The notes: a model not told the origin generated them from the letters alone. Numbered from the stretch's first letter, positions 46,461 through 56,175 are shown. The stretch: DNA of 64,000 nt from Kordiimonas sp. SCSIO 12610 (GCF_024398015.1 NZ_CP073747.1:1250501-1314500); one strand, 5' to 3'. Numbers and translations are program-made.

Positions 46461-48353
46461 TTAATCCTGAAAATGGTCATAGATATGCTGGGCCATGGCT
46501 TTTGAAATCCCTTCCACGCTCTCAAGGTCTTTTACGCTTGCACCAGCAACTGCCTTGGCTGATCCGAAATGATGAAGGAGGGCTTTTTTACGTTTGGGGC
46601 CAATACCGTCCACTTCATCAAGCGGTGATTTTTTAATATCTTTTGAACGTCGTGCGCGGTGACTTCCGATCGCAAATCGGTGTGCTTCATCGCGTAGTCG
46701 TTGAAGGTAATAAAGAACGGGATCATTGATCGGCAACATAAAGGTATCATGACCGACACGGTGGAATTGTTCGCGCCCTGCGTTTCGGTCTGGTCCTTTC
46801 GATATGGCAACAACAGCAACATCATCAGCAATACCCAGATCATTCATAACGTCCATAACGGACGATAGTTGCCCTTTGCCGCCGTCAATGAGTAGCAGGT
46901 CAGGCCACATGCCTCTGTCCTTGTCGCTGTCTTCTTTGATTAGGCGTGAAAAGCGACGATGGATAACCTCTCGCATCATTCCGAAATCATCACCGGGTGT
47001 TAGCTCTTCGGACTTGATATTGAATTTTCGGTAGCTGTTTTTCATGAAGCCATCGGGCCCGGCGACAATCATACCGCCAAGCGCATTGGTGCCCTGAATA
47101 TGGCTGTTGTCATAAACCTCAATGCGTTCTGGTGGGCCATCGAGATCAAACAGTTTCGCAACACCGTCGAGTAGCCTTGCTTGCCCCGCACTTTCTGCCA
47201 TTTTGCGCTCCAGGGCCTCTTTTGCGTTTCTAACGCTTTCTTTTACCAGATCGGCTTTATCGCCGCGTTTTGGTACTGTAATCGCGACCTTGAAGCCCAT
47301 GCGCTCACTCAGGGCATCGGCAATAAGGGTGTTTTCGTTAAGAGCATGGGACGTCAGGATTAATTTAGGAGCGGGTTTATTATCGTAAAACTGGGTTACG
47401 AACGCGGTTAGCACATCAGCAGTATCGTCATTTTTATCGTGTTTGGGGAAATAGGCACGATGACCCCAGTTTTGACCTGTTCGAAAGAAAAAGACCTGTA
47501 TCCCAACCTGTCCTGCAATATTGGCTGCCGCGATAACATCGGCCTCATCAACCATTGCATTCACCATGCTTTGATGGCTTTGAATATGGGTAAGGGCCTT
47601 CAGGCGATCGCGGTAAACGGCTGCCGCCTCAAAATCGAGTGTGTCGCTTGCGGCCTGCATCGCGTCTGCGAACCGTTTTTGAATGTTTGATGTCTTGCCA
47701 GATAGAAAGGACCGTGTTTCCTCCACCATATCGGCGTATTCACTGTCGGTGACTTTATCAACACACGGTGCGGAGCAGCGCTTTATCTGATGCAAAAGGC
47801 AGGCGCGGCTTCGGCTCTCGAGCGTTGTGTCAGAACATGATCTCAGTTGAAAAACCTTCTGTAGCGTGTTCAGTGTTTGGTTTACCGAACTAACACTCGC
47901 GAAGGGGCCAAAATACTGACCTTTATGTTTTCGCGCACCACGGTGCTTGGTAATTTGTGGCCATGTGTGGTCGGTTCGCAAGAGGATATAGGGGAAGGAT
48001 TTATCGTCTTTTAAAAGGACATTGAAAGGGGGCTTAAAGCGTTTGATCAGAGACGCTTCTAAAAGCAGGGCTTCGGCCTCGGTGCGCGTTGTTACGAACA
48101 CCATGGATACGGTCGCGCTGACCATTCTGAGTAATCGGTTGGTCAGTCTGTTTGGTTGAGTGTAAGACGTGATCCGCTTCTTAATATTCTTTGCTTTGCC
48201 CACATAAAGAACATCCTCGTTTTTATCGAGCATCCGATATACCCCGGGGGCGGTAGGCGCGGTTTTCAAATATCCTTTGATGATGTCGATACCGGATATT
48301 TCGATCGATATATTTTCTGCCTTATCGGACAAAGCGACTTCTTCCCTCACCAT
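46461..48353 (-). CDS. uvrC: Excinuclease ABC subunit UvrC
   Basis: A 630-residue subunit that makes both incisions in nucleotide excision repair. An N-terminal GIY-YIG domain (GVYRMLDKNEDVLYVGKAKNIKKR), a Cys cluster (CLLHQIKRCSAPC), a UVR motif, the RNase H-like C-terminal nuclease (EVYDNSHIQGTNALGGMIV, LLIDGGKGQL) and a helix-hairpin-helix end (LDEVDGIGPKRKKALLHHFGS) occur in the expected order. About 10 residues at the N-terminus are uncertain. No LexA box is evident upstream. Confidence 0.96.
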   Translation of the reverse strand: MVREEVALSDKAENISIEISGIDIIKGYLKTAPTAPGVYRMLDKNEDVLYVGKAKNIKKRITSYTQPNRLTNRLLRMVSATVSMVFVTTRTEAEALLLEASLIKRFKPPFNVLLKDDKSFPYILLRTDHTWPQITKHRGARKHKGQYFGPFASVSSVNQTLNTLQKVFQLRSCSDTTLESRSRACLLHQIKRCSAPCVDKVTDSEYADMVEETRSFLSGKTSNIQKRFADAMQAASDTLDFEAAAVYRDRLKALTHIQSHQSMVNAMVDEADVIAAANIAGQVGIQVFFFRTGQNWGHRAYFPKHDKNDDTADVLTAFVTQFYDNKPAPKLILTSHALNENTLIADALSERMGFKVAITVPKRGDKADLVKESVRNAKEALERKMAESAGQARLLDGVAKLFDLDGPPERIEVYDNSHIQGTNALGGMIVAGPDGFMKNSYRKFNIKSEELTPGDDFGMMREVIHRRFSRLIKEDSDKDRGMWPDLLLIDGGKGQLSSVMDVMNDLGIADDVAVVAISKGPDRNAGREQFHRVGHDTFMLPINDPVLYYLQRLRDEAHRFAIGSHRARRSKDIKKSPLDEVDGIGPKRKKALLHHFGSAKAVAGASVKDLESVEGISKAMAQHIYDHFQD

Positions 48354-48706
48354 TCTTTATGGGCTTTGCATACAAAACTGGGACTTTTCCGTCAAAGAAT
48401 CAATGATACTTTTATGACAGTAAAAGATATCCACGAAACCTGTGGATAACTTTGTGGGTAATATGGGGGATTGGACTGCAACTATACTGTAACACTAGGG
48501 TTTTATCATTTTGCCTATTTTTTGTGCAAAAAAACTAAGTGTTTGTTTTTATTGTATTTTATCGAAGTCAATGTGATAATTTTATAAAAAATAAAAACGT
48601 AATATTGCATCTATAGTGGGTTTATTGCAGTTGTTGATTCGATGTGCACAAACCGTATAACAAAATTGTTAGCTGGTAGCAGAAAAGCTTAAATGTTACC
48701 AATATG
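48354..48706. other. 353-base gap with DnaA-box-like sites and an AT-rich stretch
   Basis: No gene is seen between uvrC and folB. Near the uvrC side are a perfect DnaA consensus (TGTGGATAA, 48441-48449) and a one-mismatch copy (TGTGGGTAA, 48453-48461), 12 bases apart in the same direction, plus a weak site in the other direction near 48428. From about 48490 to 48605 the DNA is strongly AT-rich. The layout is origin-like but the number of sites is small; DnaA control of uvrC or coincidence are alternatives. Confidence 0.45.
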
Positions 48707-49132
48707 TTAACAGGATTTATGCCGTTCAATCTCTACACCAACGCTCAGTGCACCAACGACCGCTTCCAGTTTTTCGATTTTGACCCTGGCGCCAATCACT
48801 TGTGAATTTTCAAGCGACATATCCGCAATATTTTCAGCGAGTGTTTCCACCAGATTGATATGACCCTGAGCTAGAATATTTTTAATGTTTGTTACGATCT
48901 CATTGTAGCAAACAACATTATCAAGTTGATCATCATGATGCTCTATGTTTTCACGCACGGATAGATCGACATTGATCCGGATTTTCTGTGTCGACCCTTT
49001 TTCGTGATCCCAAACGCCGATTTCAGCATCGGTTTCAAAATCACGGATAAACACATGGCGCACACCGCGTGTCGCATCTGCATACGGTAGATGCATTACA
49101 TTTGTTTCATGGGTGTTGTCATCATAAGCCAT
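48707..49132 (-). CDS. folB: Dihydroneopterin aldolase FolB
   Basis: A 141-residue FolB/FolX-type enzyme that turns dihydroneopterin into 6-hydroxymethyl-dihydropterin for folate synthesis. The T-fold is recognised from DFETDAEIGVWDHEKGSTQKIRINVDL, the VCYNEIV segment, the catalytic region LVETLAENIADM and the end ARVKIEKLEAVVGA. GGAG precedes the start. It lies 56 bases downstream of an SDR with a pteridine-reductase motif, so a pterin role for both is likely. The first 20 residues are extra. Confidence 0.9.
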   Translation of the reverse strand: MAYDDNTHETNVMHLPYADATRGVRHVFIRDFETDAEIGVWDHEKGSTQKIRINVDLSVRENIEHHDDQLDNVVCYNEIVTNIKNILAQGHINLVETLAENIADMSLENSQVIGARVKIEKLEAVVGALSVGVEIERHKSC

Positions 49133-49188
49133 AGGTGGCTCCTTCCATACGTCTATTCGCTCGCGAACACATGGAGTAAAAAAATAGG

Positions 49189-49947
49189 TTAGTCAACTAT
49201 ATCTGGCGTTCGCCATGCAAGGTGCTGACCTCCATCAAGTGCGATCATCTGCCCGGTCATGGACGGCGTGCTTAAAATAAACTCTACTGTTTTCGCAATC
49301 TCATCAAGGGCAGGGCCTTTTTTCAAAAGCACATTGTCGGCTTCTGCCTGAAAGCTACCAGCGGTTTGATGAATGCTCTCTAACACTGGGCCCGGACCAA
49401 TGGCGTTTACCCTGATATGGGGGGCCAGTGCCTGTGCAGTGGTTCGGGTAAGTGAATACAGCGCGGCTTTAGAGGCGGTGTATGTCATGAACTGAGGGTT
49501 TGGTTTCCATACCCGCTGATCGATGATGTTGATGATGTTACCGTTTTCACCGTTCGGCAGTAATTTTTCGAAAGCCTGCGTTAAAATAAGCGGCGCGAGG
49601 GTGTTTACCCCCATATGCATGTGCCACGCTTTCGCGTCAAAATCGCGGACGCTGTCATTCTCGAATACAGACGCATTATTGATGAGTGCATTGCACGGCA
49701 TGTCAAATTGTTCGGCAGCTTTCGGGATCAACTCAGAAACCGCAGTTTCATCCTGTAGGTCGGTTTGAAATGTATACGCCTTGCCACCTTTTGCGCGGAT
49801 TATATCTGCAACCTCTTCGGCATCTGCTTTTGAACCATTATAATGGATGCCAACAGCGAAACCTTTTTGGCCAAAATAGAGCGCAAGATGGCGGCCAACA
49901 CGTTTCCCTGCACCTGTGATCATCATAAACCCGGTTTGTGATGTCAT
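49189..49947 (-). CDS. SDR oxidoreductase, pteridine reductase-like
   Basis: A 252-residue short-chain dehydrogenase. The cofactor loop is TGAGKRVGRH, a TGxxxRxG form known from trypanosomal PTR1 and bacterial FolM rather than the usual TGxxxGxG. The catalytic YTASKAAL and NNAS motifs are present. PTR1/FolM enzymes reduce dihydropterins with NADPH. The adjoining folB gene supports a pterin substrate. It overlaps the exchanger gene upstream as ATGA. A general SDR with another substrate remains possible. Confidence 0.8.
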   Translation of the reverse strand: MTSQTGFMMITGAGKRVGRHLALYFGQKGFAVGIHYNGSKADAEEVADIIRAKGGKAYTFQTDLQDETAVSELIPKAAEQFDMPCNALINNASVFENDSVRDFDAKAWHMHMGVNTLAPLILTQAFEKLLPNGENGNIINIIDQRVWKPNPQFMTYTASKAALYSLTRTTAQALAPHIRVNAIGPGPVLESIHQTAGSFQAEADNVLLKKGPALDEIAKTVEFILSTPSMTGQMIALDGGQHLAWRTPDIVD

Positions 49948-50921
49948 AAAGGCATCCCCATCGCAGACGCGCTCTCAGCAGAGTTAGCAAGATGATACAT
50001 ATATCCACTATATAGTATAATCATGACGAGGCCGCTTATTTTACCCACATGTTTTCTTGTTTTATAATAGGGAATAAGCAAAAGCGATGCGCCAAGCATG
50101 ACCCAAAGATCAAATTCTATAAAGCTGTCAGGAACTGGAATGTCACCGAAAAGCGATGAAACGCCAATGATCCCAAGCGTGTTGAAAATATTGGAGCCTA
50201 TAACGTTACCGACAGCGACATCGCAGTGACCGCGCACAGCCGCAACAATCGCGGTAACCAGTTCAGGCAGGCTTGTGCCGATCGCAACGAGCGTCAGGCC
50301 AATAACCGCCTCCGAAACACCGAGCGAGCGCGCGACGTTGACAGAGCCGCCAACCAATAGGTCAGCGCCGAATGAAAGCCCAACGAGCCCGGCAATGATC
50401 AAAAAAGATGCCTTGCCGTAGCTTACAGGTTCTTCCGCCAATTCCTCGTATTCTGCAATCAGTTCTGCGTCCCCCTTGCTTTTCTTGCCTTGGAGGGCTG
50501 AAAACAAAAGAAAGCAGAAAAGTAATAACAAAAGAACGAACCCGTTCCCCGATGTTATGGTGCCGGATGACGCCATAAAGAAAAATAGGGCGCCTGCCGC
50601 AATCATGATGATCATGTTCCTGCCCATTTTGGGGGCGTTACAAGCCATCGGGGCGATGAAGGCGGGAATACCAATCACTAAAAGGACGTTCGCAATATTT
50701 GACCCGACAACATTTCCAAGAGCCAGCGTCGGGGCACCAGTGACGACCGCATCTATACCAACAACCAGTTCTGGCGCAGAGGTACCGAACGCAATGATTG
50801 TCAGGCCAATTATCAGGGTTGGCACACCAAATCTCTGCGCTAGCGATACCGCTCCGCGAACAAGGAAATCACCGGCAAACAACAATAAAACCAAACCGAT
50901 GACTATATTCACATAATCCAT
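49944..50921 (-). CDS. Calcium/sodium antiporter, CaCA family (YrbG-like)
   Basis: A 325-residue membrane protein with about ten helices in two inverted halves. Each half has the family's repeat: GTSAPELVVGIDAVVTGAPTLALGNVVGSNIAN in the first and GTSLPELVTAIVAAVRGHCDVAVGNVIGSNIFN in the second. The Glu in each PEL motif binds Ca2+. Such proteins export Ca2+ using Na+ or K+. It is translationally coupled to the SDR gene. Ion specificity is inferred. Confidence 0.93.
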   Translation of the reverse strand: MDYVNIVIGLVLLLFAGDFLVRGAVSLAQRFGVPTLIIGLTIIAFGTSAPELVVGIDAVVTGAPTLALGNVVGSNIANVLLVIGIPAFIAPMACNAPKMGRNMIIMIAAGALFFFMASSGTITSGNGFVLLLLLFCFLLFSALQGKKSKGDAELIAEYEELAEEPVSYGKASFLIIAGLVGLSFGADLLVGGSVNVARSLGVSEAVIGLTLVAIGTSLPELVTAIVAAVRGHCDVAVGNVIGSNIFNTLGIIGVSSLFGDIPVPDSFIEFDLWVMLGASLLLIPYYKTRKHVGKISGLVMIILYSGYMYHLANSAESASAMGMPL

Positions 50922-51026
50922 ATGGCGTGTTCGTCCTTACTTCATGTTGGTACTGATTTGCTCTGAATGCAGGGCTAACAGCACACACTTTCAGCTTATA
51001 TAGGTATTGTTATCAAGAAAGGGAAG

Positions 51027-51971
51027 TCAGTATCCGCGTTTTAGGTCGAGCACATTTTCGAGAGGTCGGCCATTTTTATAGTTTTCGATGTTTCTAAGTA
51101 CATATTCAGCCGCGGTTTTAGGGCGGGTGACCGCAGCAATATGAGGGGTTATCAGAATTTTAGGGTGTTCCCACAAGGGGTGTGCTTTATCAACGGGTTC
51201 CTCCTCGAAAACATCCAAAATAGCGCCGCTTAAGTGTTTTAAATCCAACTGTTTGATCAAATCATCAATGACAATCAGGTTCCCACGCCCTGCGTTGATT
51301 ATGGATGCACGTTTCGGAAGATTCTGAAGCGTTTCCATATTCAAAAGTCCAGTGGTCTCTTGTGTGTTCGGAAGAATCCCTACAAGGATATTGGTGTTTG
51401 CCAAAAAGTCTTCAAGGCCCGCCATACCTTGATAGTGGGTAACGCCATCTTCCGCAGCCTTCGGGGATGTTGACCAGCTGTTGATCTTGTACCCAAGGGG
51501 TTTGAGGGCAGCAGCACACTTTTGCCCAAGTGCGCCGTACCCCATAATGCCAACATTGATGCTTGACGCCGCGGGGGCAAATATGCGTGCCCAATGTTTG
51601 CGGCTTTGCGCGTCAATAAGGTCAACCATCCCGCGGTGTAGCATTAAGACACTCATGACTACAAATTCAGCCATCCCTTCCTTCAGGCCATCATCAGCCA
51701 TCCGGACAATGGGAATATGATCAGGCAGATTTGGGTCACGCATGATATGGTCAATGCCTGCGCCAATGGAAAACGTAACCTTGCTACCGGAATATTCCTT
51801 CAACAACCCCGGCTTTGGTTGCCACACGAGACTGTATGTATCCTCCGTTGTATTCTCAGGATCGCCCCAATCCGGATAGCTTCTGAAATCAATAGTTGGA
51901 TCAATCGCATGAAAGGCATCGCGCCAGATATCATGTGAATACTCTTCCAGATAAAAAAGGATACGTGTCAT
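51027..51971 (-). CDS. ghrA: Glyoxylate/hydroxypyruvate reductase A-like D-2-hydroxyacid dehydrogenase
   Basis: A 314-residue enzyme with a GhrA-like N-terminal half (FYLEEYSHDIWRDAF, GAGIDHIM) and a Rossmann half with GIMGYGALGQKCA. Catalytic Arg, Glu and His are expected in NAGRGNL, DVFEEEP and TPHIAAVT, all present. GhrA reduces glyoxylate and hydroxypyruvate with NADPH. It is alone between the exchanger and a secreted unknown. The gene symbol is by family resemblance; other 2-oxo acids could be the substrate. Confidence 0.82.
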   Translation of the reverse strand: MTRILFYLEEYSHDIWRDAFHAIDPTIDFRSYPDWGDPENTTEDTYSLVWQPKPGLLKEYSGSKVTFSIGAGIDHIMRDPNLPDHIPIVRMADDGLKEGMAEFVVMSVLMLHRGMVDLIDAQSRKHWARIFAPAASSINVGIMGYGALGQKCAAALKPLGYKINSWSTSPKAAEDGVTHYQGMAGLEDFLANTNILVGILPNTQETTGLLNMETLQNLPKRASIINAGRGNLIVIDDLIKQLDLKHLSGAILDVFEEEPVDKAHPLWEHPKILITPHIAAVTRPKTAAEYVLRNIENYKNGRPLENVLDLKRGY

Positions 51972-51998
51972 AACTTAAAACTCAAAGGTGGATTATGG

Positions 51999-52694
51999 TT
52001 ACTGAACTTTCACGGCAAGTGTATCATGGTGGCCCACAATCAGTTCGCGGAGTAAGAAACTGATGTCTGCACGGTTTTTAAAGCCAGAAGCCTTGGCCGC
52101 AGCCTCCATTTCCGCAGGCGTCATGTCAGGACGCTTGGCATATTGCACGAGGTCACGGTAAAAACCGACTGTGAAGTTATCAACGTCACTGCCGTAAATT
52201 GTTTCAAAAATAACATTGGGTTTGATACCGATCCTTACCAGATAATCATTTTCCATCTGGCGTTCTTTCAATAGGGCTTCGTGCTTGCCTGCACCCGCCA
52301 TGAACATTTCGATATGATAGAGGCCTGATGTTTCATTGAGTTTCTGAAGCTCGGTCCAGCTAACATCTGATTTCGCCGTAAAGCTTACTTCTGAATCGAC
52401 CAATGTGTTAATCACGGTCTCATAGGCATCGTGGGCTTTCGAGCAGGCATCGGTTTCGCATGATGTTGAACCAGCCCCCAAAAGCATTAAATCCCAGTGA
52501 TTGCCCTGGCTATGTCGCATCATGATAGGTTTATCAAAGCCAAGGGCTTTCCAGTCTGTTGCTTTTACAACATCAAGCAGTTCAGGGAACTTCCCTTGCG
52601 CTGCCCGGTACTGGGAAATCCAGTATTCATCGGCTACGGCATTTTGCTGGAACGCGAATAGTGTTGCGGCTGTAAGAATGAGTTTTTTAATCAT
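51999..52694 (-). CDS. Secreted protein of unknown function
   Basis: A 231-residue protein with a signal peptide (MIKKLILTAATLFAFQQNAVA) and no domain I recognise. The mature part has a HWDLMLLGAG segment, a Cys pair (SCETDAC) that may form a disulfide, an amphipathic middle and a FLLRELIVGHHDTLAVKVQ end. AGGAA precedes the start. It lies 32 bases downstream of the M14 peptidase gene and may be co-transcribed with it. Periplasmic or extracellular location is likely. Confidence 0.7.
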   Translation of the reverse strand: MIKKLILTAATLFAFQQNAVADEYWISQYRAAQGKFPELLDVVKATDWKALGFDKPIMMRHSQGNHWDLMLLGAGSTSCETDACSKAHDAYETVINTLVDSEVSFTAKSDVSWTELQKLNETSGLYHIEMFMAGAGKHEALLKERQMENDYLVRIGIKPNVIFETIYGSDVDNFTVGFYRDLVQYAKRPDMTPAEMEAAAKASGFKNRADISFLLRELIVGHHDTLAVKVQ

Positions 52695-52726
52695 TTTTTA
52701 TTCCTAATAATAGCGAAGCGACTGGA

Positions 52727-55447
52727 TTATCGAACAGGTCGGGCGTGCGCTGTGCCGCCGAAGATCGCGTTCATATAAATAAGGTTCAGACCGTCAAGAT
52801 AGGCACGGGTTGTTGGTTCCTGTGTGAAACCAATCACCATGCCGCGGCCAAGGTTTTCGTGGATCAAAAACGGCTTGTAAGCAAGTTGTGCCTTGTTTTC
52901 TTCCCAGATATGACCGCTCGCGAGCAACTCATCCTTGCCTTTGAAATAGGCGACATTGGTGCCAGTGTTCAGATCAACAGGTGTGTAGATATCGCCGCCA
53001 CGCACCAATACCTTCAATTCGTCTGCGACACCGTTGGCAAGCCAGTGATCCTTATCAACATCAGCGTTCACAATCACGCCGGGGATGCTGTCAGGCCCTT
53101 CCTTTGCGGGTTCGATCGCTTTGCGAAGGTCTGCATAATTTTCAAAATTACGGCCATCTGTGCGCCCACCATCGAGTTTAGCTTCCTTTACCTCTTCCTT
53201 GGCCTGGTTTTCGCGTTTGGCATTCAATAGACCAACTTTTTCGTCGCTCAGGAAACGAACAGCCGTTGAGTTGCCGATCAAAACACCGCCTCTTGATACC
53301 CAATCCTTAAGGTTCTTGGCACCACCTTCGCCAAGGGCGGTCATATAATTACTGCGGAAGCCCTGTGCTGGAAGGATAAGCACATCATAGCGCGATAGGT
53401 CAGCACGGCGCAGCGCTGGCGTGCGGATCACTGTCACGGGATAGCCAAATTGTTGCTCGATCACATAGCGGGTATTGCCGGCACTATACTGGCTTGTGGC
53501 TTCATCCCACGCCATCGCAATTTTGGGCGCGTGCATTCTGTTAACCGAACGGCTGCCGAAATCCATCCCACTTTCGATCCAGCTTGTGTCCACACCAACA
53601 ACTTCAGCGCCTGTTTCTTTTGCAATATTTGCAAGTTCTTGGCCCACATTTGCTTCATTCGCTGCCACATCGATGATAAGAGACCCCGTGGGGTATGTGC
53701 GGCCATTTTGTGTAAACTCGCTGTCGTTCGATTTTACGGTAATACCAGCGCGAAGCGCCTTGGTCAGCAATCTGCCTGCTGCCATATCACCCCACGGCAC
53801 AAGGTATGCAACCTTGGCGTCCGTTTTGTTGATACTGCCGGGGGTGTGCTCAAACGCGTCCACCAAGTCACCGGCCACATTCACTGGACGCCCGCAGCGG
53901 TTCATGTCCACATTATACATGATTGGGAGCGACCAACCTGTGACATCATAGATATCGTGATCCAGGTTCTTCTCCCGCCTGCGTTCCTGTTCTTTGACAA
54001 AATCAGCGTTCATATCTACCTGTGGGTCAAGCAGGCTTCTGACCATGCGTTTTCGTGGCTGCGCGAGGTCAATCACATAAGCACCAGCCTTATAGCTGAC
54101 GTTACACGCTTTAAAGTCTGCGCTTGCCCGTGTGATTTCAACACCTTGGGCTGCCAAAACGCCTGCGAGTTTGTTGTTTGCCGCCTTGTCACGGGTTGCA
54201 GGGAAGATATAAGTGCGGTTCTGTCGGTCGTTAGAGCCTTCGCTGATCGCACTTACCTGATAATCATAAAAATTCTGAAGGAATGCCTTGCGGTTTTTGG
54301 CAACTGTTTCTGCGGTTGCGAGCGAGGTCAGGAAATGCCCTTTCACGGTATCGCGGTAATCAAATTCGCTGCCATCAGTGCGGCGATATTTTAGGCCGCG
54401 TGATGATGCCTGCTCATAGGTCATGGCAACAGCGCCGTAATAGGCGGGCCAGCTTGCGCCGTAACCGGGGTAAAAGGCGTCGAAAATATCACGCGTGAAA
54501 TAGGGGCGGCCAAATGCGTCAAACCATTTGGCGTTATTCTGACCAAACAGAATCAAGCTACTGCGCTGGCTATCGGCCAAGTGCGGGTTATAGGGAATGG
54601 CCTCTGGCGCAAAATAATAGGTGCTGTCGCCGCCCATTTCGTGAAGGTCCACGAACGTAAGTGGATACCATTCCTGAAGCGCTTTGACTTGCTCCCTGAT
54701 TTCGGGTTGCGTCAGGGAAATCCAGTCCCGGTTCATATCAAAAAGATAGTGGTTGGTACGCCCCGATGGCCACGGTTCGTTATGCTCTGCGGAAAGGCGG
54801 TCGCTATCAGCTTCCAATCCTTTTGCGCTTCTGAAACGGTGGATAAAGCGATCACGCCCATCCGGGTTTTGCATCGGATTGATAAAGACAATCGTGTTGT
54901 CGAGAATTTCGGGCGCACGTTCATCCCCCTTGGATGCGAGTAGATGATAGGCTGTCATAATACTGGCATCGGTGGAGGAAATTTCATTGCCGTGAACACC
55001 GTAGGATAACCAGACAGAGGAGGGCAGGGTATCAATCAGCCGCTCAGCCTCTGCCTGTGATGTTTTGCGCGGGTCCGCTAGCGCCTGAATGCCAGCTTTA
55101 TGGTCATCAAGTTTCGCGATATTTTCTGCGCTTGAGATCGCAAGATAATAAAGCGACCGTCCTTCCCAGCTTTCGCCGTATTCAAACATGCGAACCTGAT
55201 CCGGTTTTGCGGCAGCAAGGGCCTCAAAATATTTGCGGGTGTTGGCGTGCGTTGTGATCTTGTCACCGGATTTGTGCCCCACCACGCTCTCTAAGCTTGG
55301 GACATCATCCGTATATGCCGCGTTCGGCCAGTAGGTGAAATTGTCTTCTGCATTCAGTGCAGCTGTGCTCGTACCAAGGAGTGCAAGTGATAGCACTGCG
55401 GTGGTTATTGTTGATTTTCCAACTTTTAATAATGATGTCATGATCAT
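52727..55447 (-). CDS. Secreted M14-family zinc carboxypeptidase
   Basis: A 906-residue protein with a signal peptide (residues 1-33). The M14 domain is at about 60-350, with zinc ligands His152 and Glu155 in VHGNE, the substrate region NPDGRDRFIH and the third ligand His269 in VDLHEMGGDS. The second half (about 400-900) has LVPWGDMAAGRLL and a stretch VLILPAQGFRSNYM...GVLIGNSTAVRFL that looks like the glutamine amidotransferase-like domain found behind many M14 peptidases. It probably degrades peptides outside the cytoplasm. AT the start there are two possible Met residues. Confidence 0.88.
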   Translation of the reverse strand: MIMTSLLKVGKSTITTAVLSLALLGTSTAALNAEDNFTYWPNAAYTDDVPSLESVVGHKSGDKITTHANTRKYFEALAAAKPDQVRMFEYGESWEGRSLYYLAISSAENIAKLDDHKAGIQALADPRKTSQAEAERLIDTLPSSVWLSYGVHGNEISSTDASIMTAYHLLASKGDERAPEILDNTIVFINPMQNPDGRDRFIHRFRSAKGLEADSDRLSAEHNEPWPSGRTNHYLFDMNRDWISLTQPEIREQVKALQEWYPLTFVDLHEMGGDSTYYFAPEAIPYNPHLADSQRSSLILFGQNNAKWFDAFGRPYFTRDIFDAFYPGYGASWPAYYGAVAMTYEQASSRGLKYRRTDGSEFDYRDTVKGHFLTSLATAETVAKNRKAFLQNFYDYQVSAISEGSNDRQNRTYIFPATRDKAANNKLAGVLAAQGVEITRASADFKACNVSYKAGAYVIDLAQPRKRMVRSLLDPQVDMNADFVKEQERRREKNLDHDIYDVTGWSLPIMYNVDMNRCGRPVNVAGDLVDAFEHTPGSINKTDAKVAYLVPWGDMAAGRLLTKALRAGITVKSNDSEFTQNGRTYPTGSLIIDVAANEANVGQELANIAKETGAEVVGVDTSWIESGMDFGSRSVNRMHAPKIAMAWDEATSQYSAGNTRYVIEQQFGYPVTVIRTPALRRADLSRYDVLILPAQGFRSNYMTALGEGGAKNLKDWVSRGGVLIGNSTAVRFLSDEKVGLLNAKRENQAKEEVKEAKLDGGRTDGRNFENYADLRKAIEPAKEGPDSIPGVIVNADVDKDHWLANGVADELKVLVRGGDIYTPVDLNTGTNVAYFKGKDELLASGHIWEENKAQLAYKPFLIHENLGRGMVIGFTQEPTTRAYLDGLNLIYMNAIFGGTAHARPVR

Positions 55448-55574
55448 GCCTCCCGTCAGGTTGCCCCGGATATTGATGTATCCCCAAAATATCTGATTAA
55501 TACGGTTATATGGTTTTCATTGGATTTGGAAGGGGAATACGGCTGTTTCCTGAAAAATTGGGGGCAGGATCGAT

Positions 55575-55937
55575 TTACGGACCAAGGTTGCTAATCACTA
55601 TCGCAAGAAGGAGCACATAGAAGAAGATAGAATAAAGGCATTTAATAGCGATGGTTTTTTTGAAAAATCGCAGTATCAGATAGTTGGCAAAAATTCCAAT
55701 GATGGATGTGATAGCAAAGGCTATGCCTGCTTTATGGTTTTCAGCGTACCAGATTTCTGGTGAACTAACGGTGTAGTTGGTTCGAAATCCGATAGGGCCG
55801 TTTGGCGGCACCAATTCCAAAATCATTGGAATGGATAGTAGGAGAATAAGAAGAGGGAAGCCATAGGAAGCCCAGACCAAAATGCGTTCGCCGAATGCAT
55901 CATATTCCTGTTTCAGTGCCTGATAGTCATCTGTCAT
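55575..55937 (-). CDS. SdpI-like membrane protein
   Basis: A 120-residue protein with three hydrophobic helices (about residues 20-42, 70-88 and 95-116). Between the first two is IGFRTNYTVSSPEIWYAENHKAG, which fits the GxRTxxTxSxxEIW motif of the SdpI/YhfL family. SdpI of Bacillus gives immunity to the toxin SdpC; relatives in Proteobacteria have no assigned role. No toxin gene is seen nearby. It stands alone between the M14 gene and rpmF. Confidence 0.75.
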   Translation of the reverse strand: MTDDYQALKQEYDAFGERILVWASYGFPLLILLLSIPMILELVPPNGPIGFRTNYTVSSPEIWYAENHKAGIAFAITSIIGIFANYLILRFFKKTIAIKCLYSIFFYVLLLAIVISNLGP

Positions 55938-56175
55938 ACACTAAATCTATTCCCTGGCTGAAATGCTGTCAAATCCGCTTTATATTTTGGTTACATTTGG
56001 CTTATACAAACACATGAATATGGCTCATGAATCTTTCGCTTGCATTTTTTAGGGCTACCCCTTATGTTTCGCGCCTCGAATCACAGGGTTTACAAATGGG
56101 TAGGCCCAAACAATAGCCTGACGGTCGCGATAGAGCATTTTAAAGCGAGCCGGGGCGTGCGAAAAGGTTAAGAAA

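Noticed and set aside
48354-48706. Chromosomal replication origin
   Set aside because: Only two good DnaA-box-like sites and no typical origin neighbours; kept as a finding, not called as an origin.
53450-54394. 314-codon open frame opposite the M14 peptidase gene
   Set aside because: Antisense of a well-supported gene with a Cys- and His-rich product of the kind seen in shadow frames.
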